From CAVXXD01 sp963765625 (GTDB lineage Bacteria; Actinomycetota; Geothermincolia; Geothermincolales; Geothermincolaceae): 64,000 nucleotides of DNA. A program made the position numbers and the translations under genes. Below are positions 11,701 through 20,191 of this stretch, piece after piece (within the stretch, counting starts at the first letter, position 1; each line of letters begins with the position of its first letter). The DNA lies in the NCBI GenBank assembly GCA_963765625.1, contig CAVXXD010000010.1, forward strand, positions 310,001 through 374,000. Direction: 5' to 3'. The notes under the pieces are model-generated. The model searched no databases and was not told the DNA's origin. It saw only the letters and a list, made by a program, of their open reading frames with translations.

Positions 11701-12155
11701 TTGAGCCGGTTGTACCAGTTGACGAGATTGGGTATGGTGTTCCAGGCGTTCTGCATGCAATCATAGAGATTCAGCTCCTGGAACATATCGGCCAGATCAG
11801 CCTGAATCTCATCCAGGCCCTCCTGCACTTCGTCTATAAGCTCACCCTGCATCTCGATTTCCTCGAGCAGCTCGTCACTTGGATCCGACGCGATGTGCTC
11901 GTAAGCCGTCTCGGCGCCAAAGTCGGCGACCTCGGCGATGAAGATGCCTGCATGTATGAGTTCCAGGACCAGCTTGACGCTGCCCTCGCCCTCCTGTGCG
12001 AGCGCCATCTCCGTACCGGACGAACCCGGCCAGAAAGAGATCGTAGACGACAGCAGCATCACGATCAGAGCGGTTGACAACAGCTTGAGGGTCGCGGGTC
12101 TCGAGCGTGGGGAACGGAAAGGCTTAAACGACGGGAAGGGGATTTTCTTCTTCAT
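8781..12155 (-). CDS. Secreted multi-repeat protein, helical head type (paralog B)
   Basis: About 1124 residues of unknown function. The start MKKKIPF is supported by AAAGGAG upstream. A basic N terminus is followed by a hydrophobic export signal ending near ALAQ. An acidic helical region (LLEEIEMQGELIDEVQEGL and on) is likely coiled coil. Four repeats of about 111 residues (FSxxVES, ERPMYFNY, FAEGTTRPGF, IQNP, YMKGDGS, SR) follow, then a helical block with LFMSCVEQLVMAA and a beta-rich C terminus. The repeat array sits between two helical stretches, as in paralog A. Stop and the alternative paralog A start overlap (ATGA), suggesting one transcript. Function is not inferable beyond an extracellular structural or adhesive role. 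Confidence 0.8.
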   Translation of the reverse strand: MKKKIPFPSFKPFRSPRSRPATLKLLSTALIVMLLSSTISFWPGSSGTEMALAQEGEGSVKLVLELIHAGIFIAEVADFGAETAYEHIASDPSDELLEEIEMQGELIDEVQEGLDEIQADLADMFQELNLYDCMQNAWNTIPNLVNWYNRLNYDIGDKERGEVDPAQIEQWSDAVLDSNNIDVSIAQWYTALVQGGIGADQRPVLLQMRDFALDELNGNSVQSDFSTTVESTNGVGIVTERPMYFNYNDVWNGGSTQSGIDDPGTTFFFSEGTVRPGFSSYFCIQNPRDEIATVRIDYMKGDGSTTEQHIIIPPLCRSTVSVNAFFGAVDGSGADFSAKVESTGGTDIVAERAMYFNYGDGWDGGHVNAGVRQPSTSMFFAEGTTRPGFDSFLCLQNPETTDAEVAITYMKGDGSNQAQSLVVPPHSRYTVKVNDVIGQEDSEACDFSAKVECVNGVGIVGERPMYFSYRDGWTGGHCQNGSTGLSTTQYFAEGTVRPSFDSYICIQNPGGETADVTVTYMKGDGSNQAQSISVAPYSRGTINVKEVLGEAEDDAHDFSAKVECTNGQGILAERPSYFNYRSKWTGGHDEAGVSYPEGKFYFAEGTVRPNFDSYICIQNPEGRDADVKITFMKGDGSTQQALVKVPAMSRYTMNVGDTYEGSTLTDAYERYLASFFEECLYYQVIGAASQCNALDYEVPKTSSYWLQNTYKGKYMKEETDLFMSCVEQLVMAAANNGSYNWNADQHYLSLPAEADEIFASADLLRRIALGETELPDSGNVVNAGICGRVVSSEDAVAKNTIPTVKVQASGGGTQYSATTSQAGSIQWLSKAGAQQKYDTWSGSGTAIRTLGLSTNWSTPKFQFDPDTTGGHWPDGTYSIIGPSGSAIGTAKVEQTAFTDPTDGSNTLYLSYGHFTSTLRNSRLSCDAAQWAATSADDGSLTSKISSSFAEDLNAGKMGIWLFTGTVKDTYFKRTYTFTSNSFSVAADLQVKFQEGLNFNLQSSSGHQKYAYGYVWSDFDWYKNTAHGYMKYDIHLYDKTANSTIALTSDDANAHSDSGHYTCQDDFGKSTLTNYNTITLTKGHEYKFVVTFYGYIDCDDGGVSDGGEAEVNQLIRLSTMGVMAP

Positions 12156-12205
12156 CCTGGCTCCTTTGCTGGTCACAATCTCCGGATGATCCCTTTTCTC
12201 AGACC

Positions 12206-12214
12206 ATGGTAGCA
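12206..12214 (-). promoter_or_regulatory. Possible extended -10 promoter of the repeat-protein pair
   Basis: On the minus strand TGCTACCAT gives a TGn extension plus a hexamer matching TATAAT at four positions, about 50 bp before the paralog B start codon. No clear -35. Confidence 0.35.
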
Positions 12215-12284
12215 CAAGAAACGATACTCGAAATATACCTCGCAGGACTTATAAGTTAAGGCTTTTGCCGCCCCCGAACGGCAC

Positions 12285-13349
12285 TCAGGGAACCGGCTTC
12301 AACAACAGCAGAAGGTCGCCGTCGGGGGTGGTCTCCCAGGCTACCTCGGAAGTCCGGCCCGTGGCTACCTCGTATCCGGCCTGCACCAGGCCGATGAGGA
12401 AGGGTTCGAGACAGGGGTTCTCGACGCGCAGTTCGACCTCGTCGCGGTCGGTGACGTAGCTGACCAGGTTGCCCAGGCCCCGCACGGCCATCAGGTCGCG
12501 GAAGGAATGATATCCGTATATGCTCTCCCTTTTATCAAGAAAGGTGTGGGCAAAGAGGCGCTGGGCTTCGACGGCCAATGCGTCCACCGGCCTCTCCAGT
12601 TCCCGCTCGAGTTCCTGGAAGACCAGATCCACCCCCGACGGCCCGTAGATGGCCATGCGCCGGCCGGACGAGGTATTGGTGATCACGCCATCGGTGAGAT
12701 TCCAGAGGAACTGGCCGACTACGAGGGGAACGCCGCAACCCGGGCACCTCTTCCACTCGATGTCGCCCGGTTTATCGGAGTAAGCGATGAGGTCTTCCTC
12801 CCGGGGAGGGAGCTCTTCGCCCTCATTGTAGACGGTCATGATATAGTTGCCCCGGTCCTCCAGCACGTAATCGACGGCGGACTTCTTTCCCTCGACCATC
12901 TCCGCCGCCCCCTTGAAATCACCGCAAAGCAGGGGGAGGCTGTAGATGTTGCTGGCCCGCATGGTCATGCGCGTCGCCCGCCTGAAGCGCGGCGAGACGT
13001 CATGCAGGTCGATCCGGCCGTAACCCATCACCCGGCAGAGGTCCGAAACGAACTTGCGGACCGGCAGGTAAGACATCAGGTAGACCGCCCATCCGGTCCG
13101 CCGGTTGAGCGCGAAGCGCAGGAAGTCCCGGGTGGCCCTGGCCTTCGAGTCGACGATGACCTCTTCGAGTGGCCTCTCAACCATCTTTTCGAGGTTGGCG
13201 AAGAGGCCGTCCAGGTTGTCGCTCTCCAGCAGGACTATGCGGTGGGACCGTTTCAGCTTGAAGGCGATGGTGCCGTTGGACAGCCACTCGAGATTCCTGG
13301 ATATGCCCACGGGGACGCCGCATTTCCTGCACCTGGTGGTCAGGCCCAT
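12285..13349 (-). CDS. Internally duplicated CxxC zinc-ribbon / V4R-like protein (copy 1)
   Basis: About 354 residues; family not recognised. Two halves of about 170 residues each begin with a CxxCGVP motif (CRKCGVPVG near residue 7 and CPGCGVPLV near 200). Each half then has a beta-rich segment containing NGTI or DGVI, a helical segment, and a glycine-containing end (NIYSLPLLCGDFKG; NPCLEPFLIGLVQAGYE). Those ends resemble the V4R small-molecule-binding domain, by eye only. A paralog is at 55921-56994. I prefer the ATG at 13349 (AAAGG six bases upstream) over the GTG at 13355. It lies 81 bp downstream of the radical SAM gene on the same strand and may share its transcript. Probably cytoplasmic; no signal peptide. 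Confidence 0.75.
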   Translation of the reverse strand: MGLTTRCRKCGVPVGISRNLEWLSNGTIAFKLKRSHRIVLLESDNLDGLFANLEKMVERPLEEVIVDSKARATRDFLRFALNRRTGWAVYLMSYLPVRKFVSDLCRVMGYGRIDLHDVSPRFRRATRMTMRASNIYSLPLLCGDFKGAAEMVEGKKSAVDYVLEDRGNYIMTVYNEGEELPPREEDLIAYSDKPGDIEWKRCPGCGVPLVVGQFLWNLTDGVITNTSSGRRMAIYGPSGVDLVFQELERELERPVDALAVEAQRLFAHTFLDKRESIYGYHSFRDLMAVRGLGNLVSYVTDRDEVELRVENPCLEPFLIGLVQAGYEVATGRTSEVAWETTPDGDLLLLLKPVP

Positions 13350-13430
13350 CTCCACCCTTTCTCTTGCATTCCTTACTCAATTGAAGAAGGGTTGCCATTT
13401 CATGTCAAGAAGAGCAAGCCGGGGCCGCTT

Positions 13431-14891
13431 CTAGTACTTGGTGGTCATGTACCATTCCCAGGGGGTCTTGAAGAGGAGCTTCTTCCCCAGGGCCTGTTTG
13501 CGCTCCAGGGAGAGGTGGGAGGTGTCCAGCAGCCGGTCCAGGGCCTTTTCGGCCCCGCGACGCAAGGGTTTCGGCAGCTCGAAGATGCGGTGGTAGGCGT
13601 AGGTGAGCGGGATGAAGTATTCGCTTACCACCTCCAGGTGGTCGGGGCGGATATCCTTCAGGGCGAGGGAGGAGCGCCGGGTGAAGAGGGAGTCCAGCTC
13701 CTCTTCCGGCAGGATGCCCTCCTCCCGGCAGATGTCGAAGAGGATGGTGCCGGGGAAAGGGAAGAAAATGGTTATCTGGGAGAGCCCGGGCATGGCCCTG
13801 GCGTTCAGCTTGACCGTATCCAGCACCATGGAGAAATCCTCGCGCGGGAACCCCATCATGTTGAGGGAGACGGTGCCGATGCCGTGTTTGCGGCAGAGGT
13901 GGAAGGCATTGACGATCTGCTCGTCGGTCATCTTGCGTCCCAGTACCTCCCGGCGGATGTAGGGGTTGCCGCTCTCCACCCCCATGCAGACGGTCTTGCA
14001 GCCGGCCTGCTTGAGTTTGGCGATCTTGTCCTCGTTTAACAGGTCAACCCGGGAATTGCAGATGAAGGGGAGGCCGATGCGGCGGGGGTATTTTTCGATG
14101 AACTCCTCGAACCACTCCTTGCGCAGGGTGAGGATGTCGTCGTCGAAGCGGACGTGGTCGATGCCGGTGAGCTTGGCGGCAAGCCGCTCCACCTCGGTGA
14201 GGACGTTGTCCACGCTGCGGAAGCGGACGTACTTGCCGTAGTTGGGATAGCGGCTGCGCTGGACGTGATTGGAGCAGTAGTGGCAGCGGAAGGGGCACCC
14301 GCGCGAAGCCAGGATGGTGATGCGCTCGTGCTGGTCGGGGGCCATCAGGCCGAAGTCGAAGATGGAACGGTCCGGGAAGGGCAGGGTATCCAGGTCCTCC
14401 ACCAGGGGCCGCACCGGGTTGCGGAATTCGCGCCCGCCCCAGCGCCCCCACAGGCTGGCGATGCTTTCCACCCCCGAGCCTCCTCGCTCCAGGGCTTCGG
14501 CCAGCTCCACGATCACTTGCTCGCCTTCACCGATGCACACGAAATCGAAGACCGGCTCGTCCAGGCAGCCCTGGGGGTCCAGGGTGGCGTGGGCGCCGCC
14601 GATGACCACCGGCAGGCCGGTTTCCTCCTTGACCCATCCGGCGACCTCCCTGACCTTGCTGAACATGGGGGTGGTGCAGGTGAAACCCACCAGCCCGGGG
14701 TCCGCCTGGCGCAGACGGGCCATGAGTTCCTCGCGGCTCGGCGGCTCCACCAGGTGGATGAGCTCCATGTCATGCCCGGCTTGCTTGAGGGAGGCGGACA
14801 GGTAGGCCGCCCCGAGATAGATACGGCCCTGGTACTCTCCCTTGACTGACCCGGTCAGGAAATAATCAACGTATATCAGCGCTGTTTTCAT
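13431..14891 (-). CDS. B12-binding-domain radical SAM protein
   Basis: 486 residues. The N-terminal half (about 1-150) has the cobalamin-binding-type Rossmann pattern (LGAAYLSASLKQAGH, GLVGFTCTTP, VVIGGAHATL, CIGEGE). It is followed by the radical SAM cluster motif CPFRCHYC (C199, C203, C206), which is CX3CX2C, and the SAM-binding region of a TIM-like barrel (VCMGVESGN, GTVSLNMMGFP). This is the BchE/methyltransferase-like class of radical SAM enzymes; the substrate is unknown. The start MKTALIYVDYF at 14891 has AAAGG upstream; longer in-frame starts lack a site. It precedes the duplicated zinc-ribbon protein, a possible partner. Confidence 0.88.
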   Translation of the reverse strand: MKTALIYVDYFLTGSVKGEYQGRIYLGAAYLSASLKQAGHDMELIHLVEPPSREELMARLRQADPGLVGFTCTTPMFSKVREVAGWVKEETGLPVVIGGAHATLDPQGCLDEPVFDFVCIGEGEQVIVELAEALERGGSGVESIASLWGRWGGREFRNPVRPLVEDLDTLPFPDRSIFDFGLMAPDQHERITILASRGCPFRCHYCSNHVQRSRYPNYGKYVRFRSVDNVLTEVERLAAKLTGIDHVRFDDDILTLRKEWFEEFIEKYPRRIGLPFICNSRVDLLNEDKIAKLKQAGCKTVCMGVESGNPYIRREVLGRKMTDEQIVNAFHLCRKHGIGTVSLNMMGFPREDFSMVLDTVKLNARAMPGLSQITIFFPFPGTILFDICREEGILPEEELDSLFTRRSSLALKDIRPDHLEVVSEYFIPLTYAYHRIFELPKPLRRGAEKALDRLLDTSHLSLERKQALGKKLLFKTPWEWYMTTKY

Positions 14892-15058
14892 CTGCTGCCT
14901 TTGTTTATTCCAACCTCGAAACCGGGAATAGGATATCATATAAGTGACCCCGGAACATGGGTCATGGCGCTGCCTTGCCATAGAGCGCTAAAATATTTGA
15001 GCGGAGGAGACGATAGATATCCGGGAACGGTTTCCTTAATAGACCCGGAAGGCTGCTT

Positions 15059-17341
15059 ATGGGGAAAGTCATGGTCAGGAAAGAGATGACAGGACCGGGA
15101 AGGAAGCTCAAGGCTTGCGCGGCTTGCCTGACGGCTCTCCTTGCGGCATGCCTTTTTCTCGTGACCTCTACTGTTGCCGCCCAAGAAGAACCGGACGCTT
15201 CCCTCGAGGTCGCGCCGGCTTATACCGGGGCGGCGTTCGGCACCGTCTCCGGCATCTTCTACGACCGCGTGAGCGGCTTCGTCTACACCGCCGACTCCCG
15301 GGAGAACCGCATCGCCTGCTCCCTGATGGACGGGACCGGCTGGGTGACCCTGGGGAGCGAGGGCTCCCGCGCCGGCTGCTTCCGCCAGCCGGGCGGCTTG
15401 TATTACGACGTCACCACCGGGTACGTCTACGTGGCCGACACCGGCAACCACCGGGTGGTCAAGACCAGGATGGACGGCAGCGGCTGGGAGGTCCTGGGGA
15501 GCGAGGGCCACGGAGATAGCCAGTTCTATTACCCCGGCGACATCTGGTTCGACCCCATCGGGGAGTATCTTTTCATCGCGGACACCGGAAACGACCGCGT
15601 GGTCAAGACCAGGATGGACGGCAGCGGCTGGGAGGTCCTGGGCACTACCGGGTCCGACAAGTTCCAGTTCGTCCAGCCGAGCGGCATCTCTTACCACAAC
15701 GGGTATCTCTACGTAGCCGACACCGGCAACGACCGGGTGGTCCGCTGCGCCATCAACGGCATGGGGTGGACGACCCTGGACGACCTGGACTCCGGCGCCA
15801 GCGGCTTGAAGTCCCCGCGCGACGTCTACTACGACGACATCTCCAGGCTTGTCTACGTGGCCGACACCGGCAACCACCGGGTGGTCGAAACGCGTATCTA
15901 TGGCGGAAGCTGGGCCGCGTGGGGTGGATACGGCACGGGCATAGGTGAAATGGCCGAACCGTCCGGCATCTCCTTCGACTATTCTACCGGCCAGGTCTAT
16001 GTGGCCGACACCGGCAACCACCGCGTGGTGGCCGGCTGCATGGACGGGAACGAGTGGCGCGGCCTGGGGATCGCGGCCGACCCCCTCACCTGGTACTTCA
16101 CCGGCGGCACTACCCGCGACGGCCGCCAGACCGTTCTCAGCCTCTCTAATACCGGCGAGAGCAGCGCCACGGCCGCCGTCACCTTCGTGACGGCGACAGG
16201 GTCCGAGATTGCCGAGGAGTTCAGCCTGATCGGAAAGTCACTCACATCCATCGACGTAAACCCGGTGGTGGGAGACGGGGAAGACTTCTCCATCCATGTA
16301 CAATCCGATCAACTGGTGGTGGCGGAATGTTCGACCTATTACAAGTCACCGGATGGGACGTCGGGCGGATACGCCCTCCCGGGGCGGACCTCCCTCGATA
16401 CCGTCCACTTTTTCCCTGAAGGCTCGACCCGGGACGGGTTCCGGACCAGCTTCACCCTGTGGAACCCGGGCAGGACAGTCGCTTCGGTGGAGATAGCCTG
16501 TTTCTTCCCGGACATCGATCCGTTCCGCCAGGAGCTTGAGTTGGCGCCCGGCTCTCAGCGCGCACTGGACCTGAAAAGCCTGGTGGGCGGAGAGCGGGAC
16601 GTCTCCGTGACCATAAAGAGCGACATGCCAGTGATGGCCGCGAGGACGGTCTCCTTCGACTACCGCGGGTGGGTCTCGGGCGAGAACGTCACGGCCGGCA
16701 CCGGCGAGCCCGCCACCCGGCTCTATCTCACCTCGGGGACCACGCGAGCGGGGTCCGATGAGTATATCCGCGTCTTCAACCCCGGCGGATGGGAGACAGC
16801 TGTCCGGTTCCGCTTCTACTTCCCGGATGGCACCACCAGCGAACGTGAGGCCACCGTGGGCGCGGGACGCAACTACACCCTCGACCTGAGGGACGCGGTG
16901 GGCGAGGAGAGGGACATGGCGGTGGAGATCGTCTCAGGCCAGCCGGTGACGGCGGAACGGACGGCCTACTTCGACCACCTGGGTTTCTTCAAGGGTGGGC
17001 ATATCGTCCCGGCTGTAGCGGGCCCGGCGACGTTCACCTGTTTCGCCGAGGGGACCACCGGGCTCGGCTCTGAGCAGTGGATAGACCTGTTCAACCCGGG
17101 AGACGAGGCAGCCGAGGTCTTCCTCACCTACATCCTGCCCGAAGGTGATCCCGGTCACCACCTGGTCACCATAGAGCCGCACTCGCGGCTTAGCATACCC
17201 ATCAACGACAGCGCCCCGTTCGGCACCGGCCTCTCCACACTGGTCGAGTCCTCCCGGCCCATCGTGGCGGAACGGAGCATCTTCTTCCTCCACAACCTGG
17301 AGACATCCGGCGGCAGCGCCGCCACGGGCTTCAGCCGCTAG
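15059..17341 (+). CDS. Secreted NHL-propeller protein with C-terminal QNPG-type repeats
   Basis: 760 residues. A signal peptide (hydrophobic 20-40, ending VAAQEEP) leads into five or so NHL repeats (about 55-340), each with a VYVADTGNHRVV strand, forming a probable six-bladed beta-propeller. Four repeats of about 105 residues follow, of the same family as the neighbouring genes (GTTRDGRQTVLSLSN, EGSTRDGFRTSFTLWNPG, GTTRAGSDEYIRVFNPGG, EGTTGLGSEQWIDLFNPG, each followed by an ER/AR aromatic segment). NHL propellers usually bind proteins or carbohydrates, or carry hydrolase-like active sites; no catalytic residues are evident. It is divergent from the radical SAM gene and convergent with the DUF11 gene, with a shared terminator. 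Confidence 0.83.
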   Translation: MGKVMVRKEMTGPGRKLKACAACLTALLAACLFLVTSTVAAQEEPDASLEVAPAYTGAAFGTVSGIFYDRVSGFVYTADSRENRIACSLMDGTGWVTLGSEGSRAGCFRQPGGLYYDVTTGYVYVADTGNHRVVKTRMDGSGWEVLGSEGHGDSQFYYPGDIWFDPIGEYLFIADTGNDRVVKTRMDGSGWEVLGTTGSDKFQFVQPSGISYHNGYLYVADTGNDRVVRCAINGMGWTTLDDLDSGASGLKSPRDVYYDDISRLVYVADTGNHRVVETRIYGGSWAAWGGYGTGIGEMAEPSGISFDYSTGQVYVADTGNHRVVAGCMDGNEWRGLGIAADPLTWYFTGGTTRDGRQTVLSLSNTGESSATAAVTFVTATGSEIAEEFSLIGKSLTSIDVNPVVGDGEDFSIHVQSDQLVVAECSTYYKSPDGTSGGYALPGRTSLDTVHFFPEGSTRDGFRTSFTLWNPGRTVASVEIACFFPDIDPFRQELELAPGSQRALDLKSLVGGERDVSVTIKSDMPVMAARTVSFDYRGWVSGENVTAGTGEPATRLYLTSGTTRAGSDEYIRVFNPGGWETAVRFRFYFPDGTTSEREATVGAGRNYTLDLRDAVGEERDMAVEIVSGQPVTAERTAYFDHLGFFKGGHIVPAVAGPATFTCFAEGTTGLGSEQWIDLFNPGDEAAEVFLTYILPEGDPGHHLVTIEPHSRLSIPINDSAPFGTGLSTLVESSRPIVAERSIFFLHNLETSGGSAATGFSR

Positions 17342-17366
17342 AATCCTCGAGAACGCCATATAAAAG

Positions 17367-17403
17367 AATGCTCCCGCCAGGTTCAGGTCCCGGCGGGAGC
17401 ATT
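17367..17403. terminator. Bidirectional terminator between convergent genes
   Basis: Stem AATGCTCCCGCC / GGCGGGAGCATT (12 bp) with a 13-base loop. T-rich sequence follows on the plus strand (TTTCTTATT) and a TCTTTTAT run on the minus strand, so it can serve both the NHL gene and the DUF11 gene. Confidence 0.85.
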
Positions 17404-17425
17404 TCTTATTACTGCACGGTTGCTT

Positions 17426-20128
17426 TTACAGCGGGCCGGGGACGCCTACTGAATCGGTGCCTTCCACCATGGTGTCCCAGTAGACGGCGCGCTCCGCGAT
17501 GACCTCGCCATCCGTACACTCCACGTAAGTGGAGACTTCGTAGGATTGGACGAAGAAGTGGATGGGGAAGGACTGGCGGCTCTGGGCGGCCAGGCTGACG
17601 TTCTGCAGGCCATCGGGGCTGATCTCGCCCTCTCCCGTCTGCAGCCTGATGTTGATGGTCACGGCTTCGCTGCCGGGGTTCTGCACAAGCACCCAGGTCT
17701 GGAAACCGCCCTGGGTACAGCCCTCGGCCAGGTACCAGGCGGGGGCGGTACCGGTCACCCCGATGGAGTTGTGACCGCCGTTGCGTTCGTTCCAGTACAT
17801 AGCCCGTTCGCAGATGACCGATCCCGACGAACACTGCACGTGGGTGGATACATCGTAGGACGTGGCGTAATCGTTGATGAGGAAGGAGCGGCGCCCCAGA
17901 GCCGGGATCTCCTGTCCCTGCAAGCCGGTGGGAGCGCTCAGGCCGAGATCGGTCTGGAGCTGCAGGTCCACGGTGGCAGCGGTCAGGCCGGGGTTCTGCA
18001 CCAGCACCCAGGTCTCGAAGCCGCCCGCGGTGGCACCTTCAGCCAGGTACCAGTCGGCGCTGGCAGAAGTGACACCCACCGAATCGTGGCCACCCTTGCG
18101 ATCGTTCCAGTACATGGCCCGTTCGCACACCACTTCGCCCCCCGCCGTCAGGGTAGTGACGGTGGTGGAGACGTCGTAGGTCTCGACATAGTCGTTGAGC
18201 TTGAAGGAGCGGCGGCCGCGCGCCGGTATCGCCGCGTTCTGCAGCTCCAGCGGCACCTGCAGGCCCTCGCCGGTCTGGAGGGTCAGGCTGACGTTGACCG
18301 GGTCTGTACCCGGGTTCTCCACCAGCACCCAGGTCTCAAACCCGCCCAGGGTGCATCCTTCGGCCAGATACCAGGTAGAAGCGGTCCCGGTCACGCCGAT
18401 GGAGTCGTGGCCGCCCTGCCGGTCGTTCCAGTAGACGGAGCGTTCGCAGATGACCTGCCCGTCGCTGCACTCCACTACGGTGGAGACGTCATAGGCCTGG
18501 ACGTAATTCTGGACGGGGAAGGTCTTGCGGCTCCTGGCCGGCACTTCCACGTTCTGCAGTTCGGGGAAGGACATCTCGCCCTGGTCGGTGAGGAAGGCCA
18601 GGCTGACGTGGACCGCGGTGGAACCCGGGTTCTGTACCAGCGCCCAGGTCTCGAAGCCACCCTGGGTACACCCTTCCGCCAGGTACCACTTGCCGGTAGA
18701 GGTGGGGTTGGCGGAGATATCAGTGGGGTCGGCGGACCCGGGCAGTGCGGGATCGTCGGTCAACTGGGTGGTGTCGTTGGTGCCGTTGTTGTCGGAGTCG
18801 TAGGAGTGCGTGCCCTGGTTGGATATTACCGTGTCGTCGGCCGTTCCCGCGTCCACCATCACCTGGAAACTGACGGTCACCTGGCCGCCGGTGGTGATGA
18901 CCCCGTTCCACTCGATGCGGTTGAGGGTGCCGTTGTACTCTACCGTGCCTGATGTGGCGGAGACGGAGCCTTCAACATAGGTGGTGTCGGCGGGGATGGA
19001 GTCGGTCAGCTCGATCCCGGCGTTATCGGGCAGGTCGAAGGTCTCTCCGTCGTGCAGGACGATATCGTACTGCAGGGTCTCCTCGCTCAGGAGGATGCCC
19101 CCGTTGAGGTCGGTCACGGTTTTATTGGCCGTCACTTCGAGGACGGTGATGACGATGTTGGTGGGGTCGGCGGACCCGGAAACCGTGGGATCGTCGGTCA
19201 ACTGGGAAGCGTCGTTGGTATTGGTGCCGCCCGAGTCGAAGTTGTGGGTCCCCTGGTTGGTGATGATGGTGTTGTCCGGGGTATAGGGGTCGACGGTCAC
19301 CTGGAAGCTGATGTTGACGACTCCCAGGGAGGGGACAACGCCGTCCCAGACAACATCGTCGCTGGACGAGTTGTAAGCGATGGTGCCGGCGCCGGCACTT
19401 GCCGAATCCGCGACGTAAGTGGTGTGGGCCGGGATGTAGTCCTGGAACTCGTGGCCGGCATTGTCGGCCAGGGCGCCGGCGCCGGCATTGCCGAGGACCA
19501 CGTTGTACTGCAGGATGTCACCGGCCAGCAGTTCACCGCCGTTGGTGTCGGTCACCGTCTTCAAAGCCGTGATGGTCTGGCTCTCGCCCACCGTGAGGAC
19601 GGTGGGGTCGTTGGTTATCAGCAGGGTGCCGGGGTTATCGCTGGGCTCGACCGCGTCGTTGGTACCGTTGCCGTCGGAGTCCCAGTTCACGTTGGCCTGG
19701 TTGGAGATCTCGGTGCCGTCAGTAACAGGCCCCAATATAACGGAGAAAGAAACGACCACCGAGTTGAGAACGCCGGTGTTCACCGGCCCATTCCAGGTGA
19801 TCCGGTTGTTCAAGAGTTCATACGCGGCGGTGCCGGAAGTGGCGGTGGCGGAGGCAGGCACATAGAGGGCGTTGGCGGGGATCGCATCCTCCAGTTCGTT
19901 GCCGGCATTGTCAGCCTGAGCCACATCGCCGGTGTTGGTGATGGTGACGGTATAGGTGATGGTGTCGCCGGGTTCGAGGGCCCCACCGTTGATATCCACG
20001 GCTGCCTTGAAAACCTCGATGGAGGGCTGGGCCATCACCGCGGCGGGGAAGGCCGCCAGCAGCAGAGCCAGGATGAAGACCGTGCAAGCTACGCAGGCGA
20101 GCCTTTTCTTCCAATTGAGTTTACACAT
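17426..20128 (-). CDS. Secreted DUF11 / QNPG-repeat surface protein
   Basis: About 900 residues. A signal peptide (hydrophobic stretch, AVMAQ) is followed by three DUF11-type domains of about 130 residues (TVTDTNGG.L..GD.LQY.V, IPA.TTYV..S, N..G..D.DNNGTND, LTDDP). These are beta-sandwich repeats typical of cell-surface proteins. Four repeats of about 105 residues of the shared type follow (WYLAEGCTQGGFETWVLVQNPG, RSR.SF, YDVST.VEC, CERAMYWNDR, GGHDSIGVTG), ending with SVGVPGPL. No anchor motif (LPXTG or membrane helix) is visible at the C terminus. The start MCKLNWKK at 20128 has GGTGG upstream; the ATG at 20155 lacks a site. Likely extracellular, structural or adhesive. Confidence 0.85.
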   Translation of the reverse strand: MCKLNWKKRLACVACTVFILALLLAAFPAAVMAQPSIEVFKAAVDINGGALEPGDTITYTVTITNTGDVAQADNAGNELEDAIPANALYVPASATATSGTAAYELLNNRITWNGPVNTGVLNSVVVSFSVILGPVTDGTEISNQANVNWDSDGNGTNDAVEPSDNPGTLLITNDPTVLTVGESQTITALKTVTDTNGGELLAGDILQYNVVLGNAGAGALADNAGHEFQDYIPAHTTYVADSASAGAGTIAYNSSSDDVVWDGVVPSLGVVNISFQVTVDPYTPDNTIITNQGTHNFDSGGTNTNDASQLTDDPTVSGSADPTNIVITVLEVTANKTVTDLNGGILLSEETLQYDIVLHDGETFDLPDNAGIELTDSIPADTTYVEGSVSATSGTVEYNGTLNRIEWNGVITTGGQVTVSFQVMVDAGTADDTVISNQGTHSYDSDNNGTNDTTQLTDDPALPGSADPTDISANPTSTGKWYLAEGCTQGGFETWALVQNPGSTAVHVSLAFLTDQGEMSFPELQNVEVPARSRKTFPVQNYVQAYDVSTVVECSDGQVICERSVYWNDRQGGHDSIGVTGTASTWYLAEGCTLGGFETWVLVENPGTDPVNVSLTLQTGEGLQVPLELQNAAIPARGRRSFKLNDYVETYDVSTTVTTLTAGGEVVCERAMYWNDRKGGHDSVGVTSASADWYLAEGATAGGFETWVLVQNPGLTAATVDLQLQTDLGLSAPTGLQGQEIPALGRRSFLINDYATSYDVSTHVQCSSGSVICERAMYWNERNGGHNSIGVTGTAPAWYLAEGCTQGGFQTWVLVQNPGSEAVTINIRLQTGEGEISPDGLQNVSLAAQSRQSFPIHFFVQSYEVSTYVECTDGEVIAERAVYWDTMVEGTDSVGVPGPL

Positions 20129-20183
20129 CGATTCCACCCTTTCATTGCTTCGCATGGCAAAACTTTTTCATATCAAGAGTACC

Positions 20184-20191
20184 ATTATAAT
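20184..20191. promoter_or_regulatory. Self-complementary -10 (ATTATAAT) between divergent genes
   Basis: ATTATAAT is its own reverse complement and so gives a perfect TATAAT on both strands. On the plus strand the predicted start site (about 20198) falls on the ATGs of the cyclotransferase gene, implying a leaderless or nearly leaderless mRNA. On the minus strand it lies 56-61 bp upstream of the DUF11 gene start codon. No good -35 is seen for either. Confidence 0.4.

Noticed and set aside
19052..20191. Upstream extension of the cyclotransferase frame by about 380 codons
   Set aside because: It is antisense to the DUF11 domains; the real protein begins at the hydrophobic N terminus near 20192.
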